A DNA stretch of 64,000 nucleotides from Gnetum montanum (taxonomy: Eukaryota > Streptophyta > Gnetopsida > Gnetales > Gnetaceae), in assembly GCA_015680685.1 (NCBI GenBank), contig MNCI01011963.1, forward strand, positions 436,231-500,230, read 5' to 3'. Every line of letters begins with the position of its first letter. Within the stretch, counting starts at the first letter, position 1. Shown piece by piece: positions 21,541-33,551 of this stretch. A program made the position numbers and the translations under genes. The notes beneath the pieces were generated by a model that was not told where the DNA came from, made no database searches, and worked only from the letters and a program-made list of their open reading frames with translations.

Positions 21541-23120
21541 CCACCATTGAATTTGGTCAAACTTTCAAAATACAAGGAATTTTTGGATGAAATTGGGATC
21601 AAATGAAAGCTTAAAAGACAAAGAATAGTATGAAAATATAAGAGGGTGTTAAAGCTCATAAATTTGGAAAAATGGAGAAAATTTCATTTAGTGGATGAAT
21701 GAAATGAAAGATTAAGGAGCACTAAGTGGAATACTCAATGGAATATGAAAACATAGGATAGTAGCAATGTCAAAGGTAAGGCACCTTAACTAACCAAACC
21801 AAGAGCTATGCAAGTGAGTCCTCCCCATAGCAGGCTTATGCCCTTTTGCCCTTGCATAGCCTCAACTATAGAGTCTGTGGGCCCCATAGTTGCTTTAATG
21901 GTCATGAAAAGTTAAGGACCAACCAAAAGGAATCTACTCAAGAATTCCAACACATCAGACCAAGACATAGAGCATAACATAGAACATGGAAGCAATGTGA
22001 GTTATGGTAGCATGGATGGATGATAGAGAAGGTGGAATGAAGCTCTGAATTGAGGTCATAAGAAGTCCCTTGTGGAATTTGTGTTTTAAATGACCTAGGA
22101 AGTTCCATCCTCAATCTAGATCAAAACTAGCCACTTTCAATGACTTTGCATTGCCACTCTAAAATTGATCCACCCACTCGAGACATGAAAGTGCTTCCAC
22201 AAAAAAACCACCATTCCACAAAGAAAGGAAAGGAGAAGTAGGAAGTGAGAGAGAGGACCTTAGTTAGAGGGGACCTTCAGGTATAGGTGCATGTTGTTCG
22301 AGTCCCATAACCAGTGCTTGTAGCCCATTTATTTGTCTAAGGGATGTGCTTTGAATTTTCATTGGATTTTCCTTTTTGAAATGGAAACCACACCATGCAA
22401 GGACTTATTTGTGTCAAAGGAGTATGCTTTGAATTCCTATTATTTTTTCTTTTCTTTTCTTTTCTTTCTATTTTTGAATAAAAACCACACCATTCAACGA
22501 TGTTATTTGACTTCCTATCAGTGGTTGGTATGAAATAGTAAGAAGTCCATGAAAAACACCCAAGCACTTAAGCAAGAAGAAGAGTACAAAGAGTATTGAG
22601 TCCCTTTGAAGTCACACCTTTTTCAAACCTTTTAAATCCTTCCTAATTCTAAAACTACGAATGTCACCAATTGATTAAAAGTTTCTTTGATGGAAGGGAT
22701 CTTAAATTCCCAAAACAAGGAAAACCATAGAGCTCATTGAATGGGAAAATGATGTGGACTCACTACTTGTTCCATGAAAAATAAACCATGTCAAAGTCAT
22801 CAAACATCAAAATTCAAAAATAGAAACTAGACATCGACAATCACAACATTAAGCACATACCATCATTAGTAAATAGCAACAACAACACTTTGTTTTGTGA
22901 CAATAAAGTAATTTTATTAGCAAAAATAAGGAAATATTACACTTTTGAATAAAAAAAATAAAGTAAAATATATAAGAAAGTGTAAGATAATCAAGAAAGT
23001 TTTAAAGGTACTAATAATGATGGAAAATTAGAAAAAAATCTTGTGAATCAAAAATTTGTAAAATACATAACTTTGTAAAATCAAAAATGTGAAAAACAAA
23101 AGTAGAAAAAATTGAGAAGC
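21541..23120 (-). other. Spacer between integrase and promoter module in D
   Basis: About 1.6 kb without recognisable domain on either strand. Contains a (CTTTT)n microsatellite at 22446-22470 and A-rich stretches at 22940-23100. Short open frames here (22333-22567 region) look accidental. Confidence 0.5.
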
Positions 23121-24390
23121 CATGTTGATGGTTAGCATGGTTGGCTATCTACCCCATGACTGATTTGGAAGTAGGAGATCTAAAAAATAGAATGTGGTTG
23201 TCCATTCATTGAGAGGATATTTACACTGGCCCATCTTGGTTCAAGGAAAGGCTTTACTTGTTGGATGTTGACCAACTACTTTTTATTTGGCCTTTTAAGT
23301 TTGTACATTATCATGGCCCTAGAGGGAAAGGTTTGATCAATTATATAATGTCCTCCTGATAATGTTTGGAATTTTTCCTTTTGGGGTACATGTGTAGGGT
23401 TCCAGTAGAGGACCTTATCTCCTAGTTACAATTTTACTTTCCTTATTTTGAGGTCATGACATTGTTTACTAAATGTCTTGTTCACCTCATTCAAGGATAA
23501 GGCCACCAATCAATTTTCATCTACCACATTTAGGATGATTAATCTTTCTTTTTATGCTAGACTTAGGTTAAGGTGTAGATGGTAGGTTGTTAAGAGTGTA
23601 CAAAGCTCAGGTTGAATCAGAAGCATTGGAAGTTTTTCGCACACTAATTCATAGGGAAAATAGCCAACAGAAATTTTTTAGGTTGAATGATAAGCCTAGA
23701 GAGCATCGTTAAGTTTTTCACTCCAATCCTTCCTATATTTGCTAATGATATGTGTTAATATTTTTGTGATCTCTTGGTTGGTTACCTCTACTTGGTTGTT
23801 GGCTTAGGGATTATAGGTTATTGTTAATTTATGTTCAAACCCCTAAGCATTGCATGAATTTTCTAATAGTGACATCTATGAAATGAGTTTCATTATCAGA
23901 AATTAATGAACGTGGCACCCAAAACCTATTTACAATATGTTGTTGTATAAATCTAGTAGTAGTGGATGATGTACAATCAGTAACGACTACTGCTTCTATC
24001 CATTTCATATAGTAGTCAACTGCTACTATAATATACAGCTTCCCATTGAACAAGGGTGTGATGGGACCAATGAAGACAATGCCCCATATGTTGAAAGGTC
24101 CTAGTGGTTGGATCCACTATTGAGAACCTTTCATGTGAGCAATTATCCCCTCATCTTATTGACAACATTCACAAGACTTGATGAACTAGTGGATGTCCCT
24201 AAAGATTATAAGCCAATAGTATCTTACCATCAAGATTTTTATGGTTGTGCATCTCCTTCCATAGTTGCCTCCGCAAGAACTTTCATGAGCATCCTAGAGA
24301 ATGTGCAATTGATCTTTGTTAGGGACACACCAACAAATTAGGCCATCAACACACACCTTGTAGAGGTTTTCATTGATTTTCATGAAGTAT
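23121..24390 (-). pseudogene. Integrase of element D
   Basis: Minus-strand zinc-binding part: HESSCGGNYG (about 24290-24255) and CECCQ (24180-24160), the HHCC finger. Core: IVAVDYYMKWIEAV (24030-23990, first catalytic Asp) and ISDNETHF (23910-23885, second catalytic Asp) in the open piece 24053-23835. The glutamate region and C-terminal part down to about 23130 are decayed. Would insert element DNA into the chromosome. Stops in the finger (before FIKSC) and beyond. Confidence 0.85.
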
Positions 24391-25030
24391 TGGACTTAAT
24401 GAAGGAATTGTTGTTTCTTTCTAAAATCCAAGTCTTGTGGCATCTCTTGGGATAGAAGATATGTGAGGATGCCATTATACCATGTTTCTTTTGTAGGAAT
24501 TTGTTCACTTATTGCTCCTATAAAGAGGATTTTGTCTGGAAATTGATCAAAGAGCAGGCTCTCCTCCTCTTTATTATCCCATCTTAAGCAAGAGAGGTGG
24601 TCAGTGATCACATTCTTAGTCCCTTTTCGATCTACCATTGTGAGATCAAATTCTTGTAAGATCACAAGCCATTGTATGACACGAGGTCTCACCATTGGCT
24701 TGTTCACAAGGAAGAAAATTACACTATGGTCCATGTGCACAAATACTTTATAGTCAAGCACATAGTACTTGAACTTGTCTAGAGTGTACACCACTACCAT
24801 TAATTCTTTTTCCATGGTGATGTAATTTAATTATGCTCTCACAATGCTTTGACTTGCACAATGGATGTAGTATGGATGTTTCTTATCATCCATTTGCATG
24901 AGCACTACTCCCAAGGTGTAGTTAGATGCATCAATCATGATATGGAAACGTCTAGACCAATCTAGTGATCGTAGGATTAGTGTTTCTATGATTTTTGCTT
25001 TAACTGTTGGAATGCATGTTCACATTCCTT
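24391..25030 (-). pseudogene. RNase H of element D
   Basis: MIDASNYTLGVVLMQ (about 24945-24900, catalytic Asp), SQSIVRA, then the open piece 24815-24396: MEKELMVVVYTLDKFKYYVL (ENNYxxTEKELLA-type block), VHMDHSVIFFLV (DH motif), RPRVIQWLVILQEFDL and the VITDHLSCL end. These are the Ty3/gypsy RNase H blocks in order, followed by the RNase H-integrase linker. Confidence 0.85.
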
Positions 25031-26200
25031 GGTTCAAATGAAAGGTGCATCTTTCCTTCTAAGCTCTACCAATAGTTTTGTGATTTTAGAGAAATTCTCT
25101 ATGAATCACCGATAGTAGCTAGTGTGTTCAAGGAATGATCTAATATCTTTAACTGTCTTTGGTTGACATGTTATTCCTTGGATGACCCTTATCTTTTCTA
25201 GGTCTACTTCAATCCCTTTTTGCAAAATTTGGTGCCCTAGCACAATGCCTTCTTGGACCATGAGATGGCTCTTTTGCCAATTGAGCCATAGGTTTGTCTC
25301 TACATATCTCTTTAATACTTGCTCAACTCAGTGCAAGGCTTGCTCAAAGGTAGCTCCATAGGTGAAAAATTCATCCATGAAGACTTCAACATGATTACCA
25401 ATTTACTGTTGAAAGATACTAAGGACCAAGTGTTGAAATGTTGTAGGGGCATTACACAAGCCAACTGGCATCTTACAATATGCAAAAGTTCCCCAAGGAC
25501 TCATGAATGTTGTCTTGGCCTGATCTTTTGGTGTAATTTGGATTTGGTTATAGCCACTATAGCCATCCAAGAAGCTATAATAACAATGCTCAAATATGAT
25601 GTCCAATACCTTATCCACAAATGACAAGGAAAATGATCTTTAAATGTTGTTATATTCAATAGCCTAAAGTTAATGCATACCTTTCATTTGCCACCTTTCT
25701 TCAACACTATTACGATTGGACTAACCCACTCACTATTTGCAATTGGATAGATGAACCTTGCCTTGAGAAGTTGCTTAATTTCCTCTTTAACAATTTGCTT
25801 CAATTTGGGATTCAACTGCCTCTACAATTACCTTCTAGACTTCATGGCCAAGTCAATGTAAATGTGATGTTAACATATCCTTGGATCAATTCCTATTGGC
25901 TCAGGATATGACTAAGCAAAGGCTGTTAGCCAATTGTTCACCACCTTCAACAACTTTTCTTTTTGTTCAGGAGTAAGCTTGGCATTAATTATGATCAATT
26001 TTCCATTCTTTAAAAACGCATATTTCATACTAACTGGTAAAGTTTTTAGTTCTAAGGGTTCCTTCCTAAAGTGATCTAGGATTTCCAACTCTCCCCAACA
26101 AGTATCATCATCTTCATCAAAGAGTTGGAAATGAACTTGTTCAATTTTGTTCATGCCTTCAACATAAGCACATCTTAGGCTCTCAGTTGGTTCCATGCAT
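25031..26200 (-). pseudogene. Reverse transcriptase of element D
   Basis: Pre-RT piece 26196-25912 (LKTLPVSMKYAFL, the PLELK...LKYAFL motif of Athila RT). Then IKQLLKARFIYPIANSEWVS, VCINFRLLN, and FLDGYSGYNQIQI with TTFMSPWGTFAYCKMPVGL in 25627-25403. The catalytic box is FMDE at 25370-25381, where functional relatives have FMDD, so one catalytic Asp is lost. IRSFLEHTSYYR and FIENFSKI follow in the connection. Several stops. Confidence 0.88.
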
Positions 26201-26870
26201 AATGTGTTGCTATCTAAGTCAACTATTAACCACTAGGTACCCTCCTGTTTTATGGATGCTAGGTATAGACATCTTTGTATATTGATCTCTTGCACACACT
26301 GATTACATGCCTTAATGTGTGTACTCCTAATTGACCAAATCTTTTGCATGCAATTACACCCATTATCATTGTATGTAATGCATGGAATATACTTCTTCTC
26401 AATCTTACCTAGTTTATTTTCCTTGGATATTTCTAAAGATAGGTTCCTTATATTCATGCTTGTGTCGACCGTGCTTAACCAAGCCCTTCCCATAATGATG
26501 GGGAAGTCACTTTTGCAATTGTCCCCCTTGATCACCAGAAAATTAGTAGGATAAGACCACCCATAAACTATGGTCGCAATGTCCTCTACTAATCCCAAAG
26601 GAACAGTAATTTACTAATCTACTAATTCTAAATGAATGTTGCTCTTCTTAAGAGGTGGTAGGTTCCAAGCCTTGTACATATCATGGGAGATGAGATTAAC
26701 TCTAAAACTAGAGTCAAGAAGAGCCTTGCATGGCTCATGTCCAACAATCTACAAGTAAATGAGTGGACTTCTTGGATTAGATCTTTTCATGGAAAGATTG
26801 CTAGCTTTGAGCCAATTAGAAATAGCATGAGTTAGCATTATAGTATGAATCCAAAGCAGCACTTAGATTG
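26201..26870 (-). pseudogene. Protease of element D
   Basis: Active-site region LLDSSFRVNLIS at about 26728-26690 (relatives: L-L-D-L-G-A-S-V-N-L), so the catalytic Asp is kept but G-A is not. Then LELVD, and the open piece 26598-26233: GLVEDIATIVYGWSYPTNFLVI (Athila-type G-[IV]-V-E-D-[IV] block) and FPIIMGRAWLSTV (P-[IV]-I-L-G-R-P-F-L). Release of gag and pol proteins would be its job. Confidence 0.8.
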
Positions 26871-29260
26871 AAGAGCACTCGAAGGTATTTGATGTAGAGG
26901 ATGAGGGTGTTGGAGATGTTGGATGATTAGCTGAAGTAGGTTGTGAGGGCTAGAGAGGACTATTGGGTTGGAGGAAAGGCCTTTTCCTTAATCAATTATC
27001 TAGACCACTTAGTTGAAAAATTGGTTGTGAGTGTATAACCCTCATAGCTTTTTGTTGTTGTAGCTATGGAGGAATCTCACCCTGCATGGATGGTGTAAGA
27101 GGTAACTACATTAAAGGTGGAGGCATGTGTGCAGATGGATTTGAAGGGTGGTATGGATATGGATTTTTCCCTTAAGCAGATGGTGAATGTGTTCAATGAT
27201 ACTCTTAAGGGTAATAGTAATGTTGGAATGATGTATGACTTGCAAAACTCCTAGAGAAGATGAGCTGCTGCACATAGTACCTGTATGGATCTAGTTGCCT
27301 ATAAGGGTACTGCTACCTTGGCAGTGGAATTCCCCATGATTATGGTTGGTACCACTATTGATATTGTTCATATGGTTGTGGAGGAGTTCCACTTGCATAG
27401 TAAGCTTGTTGCCATTGGTAGAACTGCCTTGGATTGCCTTGAGGATAAGGTAATTATTTTGGAGCTAGCCTATGTGCTAGGCAAGGAGTCAATGCATACA
27501 TTCTAGAGTCTTGTAAGTGTGACATCATATAACAACATCCCTTTGGATGTTCTTATTGACAGATGTCACATTCAATTTCATCATTAGAGTCAGACTCCAC
27601 AACTTCCTCTACTACAACAACTTTGCCCTTACCTCTTTGGTAAGCATGTTCAACTTCTTTTCACCTCCTACAATTATGATCAGTATTTTTCTCTTTGGAT
27701 TCTTTAGCAATCTTCAAGGAGGTTTGAAATTTCTCATCCAAAGAGCTCCATAACATGTCAAACTTTGTCGAAATATTAGAAACAAATTTTTGAATGGGCA
27801 AGGTTTTCTTATTCACCACTTCATCAAGTGGTGACACCTCATCCTCACAAAATTGGACCTCTCATTTTCTAATGGAAGGTTCCCTATTATACTCTTTAGC
27901 ACTTTCCTTTTTTCGTAGCTCACCTTCTTCTTTTGCTACCTACTTAATTAGCCTTTGGATTTGATGAGCTCTCAGTTCAAATAATCCTCCTTGGGTATAC
28001 ACCCCGAGGGTTCTTCTAGTTTCTACTCTGAGCCCATATATGATGTGGCTAAGTTGTTTCCTTTAAGATTAACCATGGCTAGGGCATTGGTGCAAGAGTG
28101 AATAATACCTACCCATGGTGGCATCCAAGGGTTCATATGCTTCCTATTTCCAGTCTTGGATTTGCCTTTTCAAATTAGCAACTCTGGAGTACATATGGTA
28201 TTTGTCATTGAATATCTCTAACATGGTACTCCATTAATGAATAGAACCTTGATGAGTATCCTAAGAAATAGTTTGATTTTTTGCAATTCATTCTCTAGGT
28301 TCTATAAGGAAAAAGCATCATCAAAAGATTGTAGATGCATTTTCAGATCATATTTTTATCCCCCATCAAATCTTGGGATATTGTTCATGTCTAAGCACTT
28401 GATCTAACTATCTTTCATATGTTTGGTTGGAATTTTAACTGCCTCTATAGTGTTAAGCATACTTCAGGTTGCTAATAGAGGTTCATCATCATCACTATGT
28501 CAATGACATTGATGATGGTTTCAGCCACCCCTTCGGTCTTGGTGGTCTTCACGGTTATTATTGTCTCATTAATTACCTTCATCACGATTATTTCAATGAT
28601 GGCTTTTATGAGAACCATTAGATAAATAGGAATGTTCAAAATCAAATAAATAGGATGAAGAGGAATGTGGACTACCACTGCCACCACTCTTTTGCTTATT
28701 TTGATCACCATCCTTAGATCCCTTGCTATTGTGATGCTTTCTAGAGTCCCTACCTTGACTATTACTTTTCCCTAAACCTAGTTTATGCATAGTGGATCAT
28801 AGGTTTAGGTTCATACCCTCATCAATAGTATCAAGGGTTTGAGAATATTCATGTTGAGAACCTTCAGTGGGAGGATCCTCATTGTCATCTTGATTTAGTA
28901 AGAACACGGGATTAGCATAATGTTTCCCCTTTGTAGCCTCATGAAGATTTTCTTGACATTGATCTTCTTGTGTTGTGTTTCAATGGGATAGTATTTTTGA
29001 GTGTCATAACCATCCATGATGTATTCCTTATGAAGATCTTCTATGCCAACTTCTTAAGGATTTTAAATAGCATCCTAGGCATAAATCGATTGGGGGCAAG
29101 ATGGCATTGCCCTCCATATCACACCATCACAGTTGTTCACCCTAAAGTAGGATGAAGGTGAAGTTTAGCACAAACTCATCTAGATGGGTGTATACCACCT
29201 TACATTCTTATGGAACTAGTTGTTTGGTATCTTTGTGCTTATGAGAAGAAGAAGAAATTT
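26871..29260 (-). pseudogene. gag of element D
   Basis: The start codon appears mutated (ATT near 29259, before SSSSHKHK), 154 bp from the LTR. The N-terminal domain keeps FTF, GEQL and GNAILPP (about 29165-29090), matching K and E. Then a Ser/Lys/His-rich linker (open 28790-28593), the gag core around 28440-28050, and a knuckle at 27530-27571 (CDIC, stop, EHPKGCC: CX2CX3HX4C). A Pro/Tyr/Gln-rich tail runs to 26900. Frameshifts and stops throughout. Confidence 0.75.
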
Positions 29261-29394
29261 TGCAAAACAAAATAAAATTATCAATGTACTTTTATGATTC
29301 TATGTATAGTGGGGATAATATTGACCTTTAGGTTTGTACAATGATATTCATGGTATTTACTTAGACCTAAATAGCACATGTTCCACAAACAAAG

Positions 29395-29413
29395 TCTCTC
29401 ACAACAACACCAA
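29395..29413 (-). other. Primer-binding site, element D (decayed)
   Basis: Minus strand TTGGTGTTGTTGTGAGAGA follows the LTR end CTCATCA. Compared with K's TTGGCGCCGTTGCCGAGGA most differences are C-to-T, with a few other changes. Confidence 0.7.
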
Positions 29414-30365
29414 TGATGAGCCATGAGATACCCCTACATCCAACCATACAAATCTAGTCACAAAGTGTTCACATGCAATCCAGTCAAATTTCGTGGACTT
29501 TATCATTTCTAATGCACTAGTCCTTTAGGAAGTGAATCTTGCCTTAAGATCAATTTTTTTCTTCCCAATTACACTTATGACGTACATTGGTATGGTTAAG
29601 TGTAATTGAGGCATCTAATTTTTATCATTTTATGTTTTATAGTTTGGTGTTCAAAATGTAGATAAAAGGAATTGAATTAACTAGTCTAAATTAACTAATT
29701 AACTAGCATTTAACTATTCTTAACATAAGCATCCAATCCCAATTCTGTACATGTCCTAAACCCATGTATCCACTACTGGGCAACCAAGCACTACACTACT
29801 GGGCATACCAAGCAATAATGCTACTAGGATTACCAAGTGAATACATGTTATGCTCAAAGTGATCATACTTATGTGTGTGATCTATCTAGCTTAATTTCTT
29901 CATTAATGTAATAACTAGAAAATATTTAATAACTAATTGAAAACATTTAATAAATACTTGAAAACATTAAATGCATAAATAAAATAGCTAATCTATCCAA
30001 AGTGCTACAAGGTTTATCAAAAAGCTCGTCTTTATTGCTGCACATTGCTATGCTCAAGTACAACAATGCTGAATAAAGATTCCTACACTCAATGAATCCT
30101 ACTATGGGCACTTGTGGGAAAAATTCTAACTTTCAAATGGAAAAACTACAAGAGCTTCACTGCAACTATAATCTCTAATTGCCATAAATGTATCTACAGG
30201 TGTGTATTTATAGCCGAAAACCAATACTACATCAATAGGACCTCATTGATGCATGGGAAGATGCATCAACTAAGCCTCATCGATGAGGCCCAGTCGACGA
30301 GGCCACCTTAACAAAACTGCATTGATAAGGCCTCATCAATGTAGCCAACTAAACACAACTCATTA
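29414..30365 (-). mobile_element. 5' LTR of element D
   Basis: 952 bp. Ends in CTCATTA (first base change of the TGATGAG terminus) at 30365 and starts at 29414. Same modules as the 3' LTR: TGATGAGGCC repeats (30230-30345), TATA on the minus strand at 30206-30212, AATAAAGA near 30030-30070, CTTGGT units at 29775-29845. Followed by target duplication GAAGT at 30366-30370. Confidence 0.9.
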
Positions 30366-30370
30366 GAAGT

Positions 30371-30953
30371 AATTTTTCTTACCATAACTCTATTTGATAC
30401 ATAATAGGCTATGTTGATGGCTTTAGCCCAAAAGTGATGAGGAAGGCTTCGATCATTTAATATTGTCCTCTCCATCTAATTCAAGATTCTATTTTTTCAT
30501 TTAGCTACACCATTTTGTTGAGGAGTTCTTGTAGCAGAGAATTGATGAAGAATGCCATTAAGTTGACAAAACTATTAAAACTTTTCATTTCTGAACTCAC
30601 CTCCATTGTCACTTATGATAACTTTAATACCATATCCTTTTTCTTTTTGGATTTGATTACTAATTTCAAAAAATGATCAAACATCTCATCTTTGTGATAC
30701 AAAAAAGCAACCCAAGTAAATAAATAATTATTATCAATAATGGTTAAAAATATATTTTCTTTTCTAAGTTGAGAGTTTGAATTGAACCAACCACATCCAC
30801 ATGATGTAAATCTAAGGGACGAGTAGTAGAAATATAATTTTTCTTACCAAATATTGCCCTCATTTTTTTTCCTTTCTAACAGGCTTCACATGTATTGAGA
30901 TTCAAATCTTTAATTTTAGGGAGATCACAAACCATTTGTTTAGATACTAAGGT
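30371..30953 (-). pseudogene. Copia C integrase, N-terminal and core part
   Basis: Continues 16481-17001 across element D. From 30953 down: VSKQMVCDLP, a CEAC half-finger (about 30890), HVDVVGSIQT (30815), a SDNGGEFRNEKF block (30630-30595, catalytic Asp), then LNDRSLPHHFWAKAINIAYYVSNRV (written here in parts: LPHHFWAKA at about 30445). These are the GAG-pre-integrase end, the zinc finger and the DD35E core of copia integrase. Frameshifts in the middle. The frame runs directly into the target duplication. Confidence 0.85.
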
Positions 30954-31436
30954 CTAAAGAATTTCTTTGTTTATGTGGCCTAGTCTCCTATGCCAAAGAT
31001 GAGTATCATCTACACATTTTACTAAGCACTTGGATTCATGGTTAGCAGAATTTCCAAAAATAGTAATATAGACATTTCCTTTCTTTGACCCTTCTAACAC
31101 AACATTTCCAGTAGATAAATCTTGTATTCTACAACTATCTTTTGAAAAGATAACATTAAAATTGAAGTCACAAAGTTGACTCATACTAAGAATATTATGT
31201 TTTAACCCATCAATAAAAAACACTTTGTTCACTATGGGTAGTCCCTTACCTTTTCCTCCTATGGTACTAATACCTATTATGGGTGCTTCCATGTCATCTC
31301 CAAATGTCATTGTACCACAATTTTGTTCCTTGAAATGGATGAAGTAATATTTGGTGACTATCATGTGCCTTGAACACCCACTATCAATATACCATGTGTT
31401 AACATTATCATTGGAGAGGGCAATTTGTGCCATCAA
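30954..31436 (-). pseudogene. Copia C protease and GAG-pre-integrase
   Basis: One open frame of 160 codons. WYIDSGCSRHM at residues 15-25 is the copia protease active site (D-S-G-C/A-S-x-H-M), intact. ILSMSQLCD and the LSTGNVVLEG region lead to LWHRRLGHIN at residues 147-156, the H-x(3)-H start of the integrase zinc finger. It is the least damaged coding piece of C. Confidence 0.88.
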
Positions 31437-31730
31437 ATTCTTTTCAAGCTTTCCTTCTTTATCTTTCCAACCCTACATGGTTTACTTTCTAGGCTATTTT
31501 TACCAAGACTAAGAGTGGTGATGCATTTTAAGATAACAATAAGCTTGAACATGACCATATTTACCACAAAAGGAACATTTTAAGTAATTTGACTTAGAAA
31601 GATTTGCCATAACTTTGGAAAGGTCATAACTTTACCACCGTAGCTCTGATTTCCAAAATTCTTAAATCCTATTGATCCTGAAGTGCTCAACCTAGTCATG
31701 GGGCATGCATTGCATGATATAAGTGAACAA
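31437..31730 (-). pseudogene. Copia C gag knuckle region, 5'-truncated element
   Basis: Minus strand: FKNFGNQSYGGK (31670-31630), then in a shifted frame LSKVMANLSKSNYLKC and the knuckle CSFCGKYGHVQAYC (CX2CX4HX4C, about 31580-31540). Upstream gag, leader and 5' LTR of C are absent: near 31700-31735 the sequence turns into the RT end of Athila-like A on the plus strand. So C has lost its 5' end by deletion. Confidence 0.75.
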
Positions 31731-32086
31731 AAATTTGAAAATTTGAGCCAAAGATTGGTAATGACCATAAGATATCATAAAGGGTAAGTACAAAGAGATA
31801 ATAAGAATCTTAAAGTCAATCAATTAAACTATGGCCATAAAGATTCAAATAATACTCTTAAAAGATCATACCCATTATTTTAGGCCATAATAAGTAAGAA
31901 AACAATAAGAAGGTCATAAGTAACTAAATGATATAATACCTAAAGATTTCATTTTTCGTGCATTTTTCTAACTCTACAATCATAAAATGATAAGAACTTG
32001 ATCTAACCAAGAGTATAACAAGGATTATGAAACATTAAGCATCGATGAAAACATTTTGGTAATCCTAAAGTCTTGATTGATTACAA
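31731..32086 (+). pseudogene. RT connection scar and leader of element A
   Basis: Begins with a short FENLSQRL relic (C-x-x-A-F-E-x-L-K type, end of the RT connection) and then a 300-bp non-coding block, AAGATATCATAAAGGGTAAG to TGATTGATTACAA. The same block follows RT in E (38510-38199, minus). RNase H and integrase, which in D occupy this position, are missing. Ends directly at the ATG of A's extra ORF. Confidence 0.65.
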
Positions 32087-32450
32087 ATGATCCTAAAAAG
32101 GATACTAGAAGGAGGACCTTCACAACCTAGGAGCTATAAAGATGTAACTTCAAGTATCTCCATTATGGCCACACTAACCAAAAGTGAAGAATGGAAATTA
32201 GGAGAAATATATCAATTTTGGCAAAATAAAGAGGCCAATGCAATAATTAAAATTGAAGGATTCTTTGTGTCATACTTAGTAGAGAGGACATATGGAAAAA
32301 GAAGACAAGGAAAAAAGAGCGAGAAACTTTCCAAAAGTCTAACAACAAAGGGAAGAAGCTAATGGAAGAGCCATAACCACCTAAAATACGAACTATATCG
32401 AGCCACTCCAAATTTTTTTTTTGTTTTATACTGTAACTATATATCTTTTT
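32087..32450 (+). pseudogene. Extra ORF of element A, internally deleted
   Basis: ATG at 32087, open to 32362 (91 codons), beginning MILKRILEGGPSQP. E has MALKRGA..GGSS and I has MGPKRGQQEEPSQG, so the N-terminal signature is conserved. The middle is short (Lys-rich, YLVERTYGKRRQGKKS), and after the stop a Pro-rich EEP.PP end resembles the C-terminus in G. Most of the domain and coiled coil found in D and E (over 2 kb) is deleted. Confidence 0.6.
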
Positions 32451-32557
32451 GTACACACCACTATGGCACTTAGAGTTAGTCAATAATCTTGTACCTTCCC
32501 AATTTTGCAAAGAAGACTCAATCCTATCCTGTTAACTCAAGGACAAGTTTTTACTCA

Positions 32558-32569
32558 ATCATGGGGGTA
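32558..32569 (+). other. Polypurine tract, element A
   Basis: ATCATGGGGGTA directly before TGATCAATCATC. Preceded by CTCAAGGACAAGTTTTTA, the pre-PPT block shared with G, D, E and H. Confidence 0.85.
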
Positions 32570-33551
32570 TGATCAATCATCAATTAGTTGAGATATCATA
32601 GATACTATGTCATAGATGCTACATTGAATCTTTGTTATAGCATCCTTGTTGATGCATCTTAGTTTGCATCTATTTGATAAAGTCAATTTTTCCCACCAAT
32701 GATATTGTATCTATGATGGCATAGATTTGATATCATACCACATGCTACGTCATCATACATACAATATCACAGGATGTGTGTAGCCTATAAATACAACACT
32801 TGGATGCACAAATCCATATAAGTTTCATTCCATCCTTATGTAGATTCTTGTAGTTTTGTTTCATAGTTTTAGCGATAGAGAGTGAATGCCTGCACTTTGA
32901 TGCTAAGTAGTTGTATGGAATCTTTATTTGAGTGAAGTGTACTTGGGAACAATTCATAATCGGAAACAACTATTGAGATTGCTTTTCATCATTGCAACAT
33001 CCACTTAATTTTATTATTTTACTTAGCATAATTTTTACTATTTTCTTAGTTTAATCATTTACATTTCCAAGTATTTTACTTTACTTTTTCATTAGTAAAT
33101 CAAAATGAGTACGACTAATTTTGAGTGTTTAAGTGTAATTGTTTGGTAATCCCAGTAGTGTTATTACTTGGTTCGCCCAATAGCATAACACTTGGTAATC
33201 CCAATAATGGTTATATGAACCCAAGATGTGTACAGTAAGCTAGGATCGAATGCTCATCATTCTAGGCTAATTTAGATTTACCTTCTTGTTGTTAGTTAGA
33301 TTAAATAATTAATTTCTCCATTACTATTAAGATTAGCATAAGGCTGCAACAACATCAACCATCATATGCCTCACTTTGAACTAAACCATATGTGACAAAG
33401 CTACCACTAGTCCAGGTGGGAAGATAATGTCTAGCAATCAATGCTTAATAATCTAGATGCCACAACTAGTCCCATCCATAGAATTCAACCAGATCATGGG
33501 TGAACACTTGTGATTCATATGGTTAGGAGTATGGGTACCTGCTGCTCATCA
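32570..33551 (+). mobile_element. 3' LTR of Athila-like element A
   Basis: 982 bp, TGATCAATC...CTGCTCATCA. Contains GATATCAT-type motifs in U3, TATA box at 32786-32792, AATAAA-like poly(A) region near 32925, CTTGGT tandem units at 33140-33205, and the same 3' half as 8058-8752. The flank ACGAC (33552-33556) would be the target duplication, but the 5' counterpart is lost. Confidence 0.88.

Larger units (their letters stand above)
17002..30365 (-). mobile_element. Athila-like element D, full length, inserted in copia C
   Basis: 13,364 bp bounded by two homologous LTRs ending TGATGAG/CTCATCA and flanked by a perfect 5-bp target duplication GAAGT (16997-17001 and 30366-30370). Minus-strand order: 5' LTR, tRNA-Asp-type PBS, gag, protease, RT, RNase H, integrase, about 2.1 kb spacer, extra ORF, PPT, 3' LTR. 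All frames carry stops. The LTRs differ visibly (roughly one base in seven in the stretch I compared) and in length (890 against 952), so the insertion is old, though later than that of C. Confidence 0.9.

Noticed and set aside
24108-24341. Plus-strand 77-codon frame
   Set aside because: Antisense to the zinc-binding part of D's integrase.
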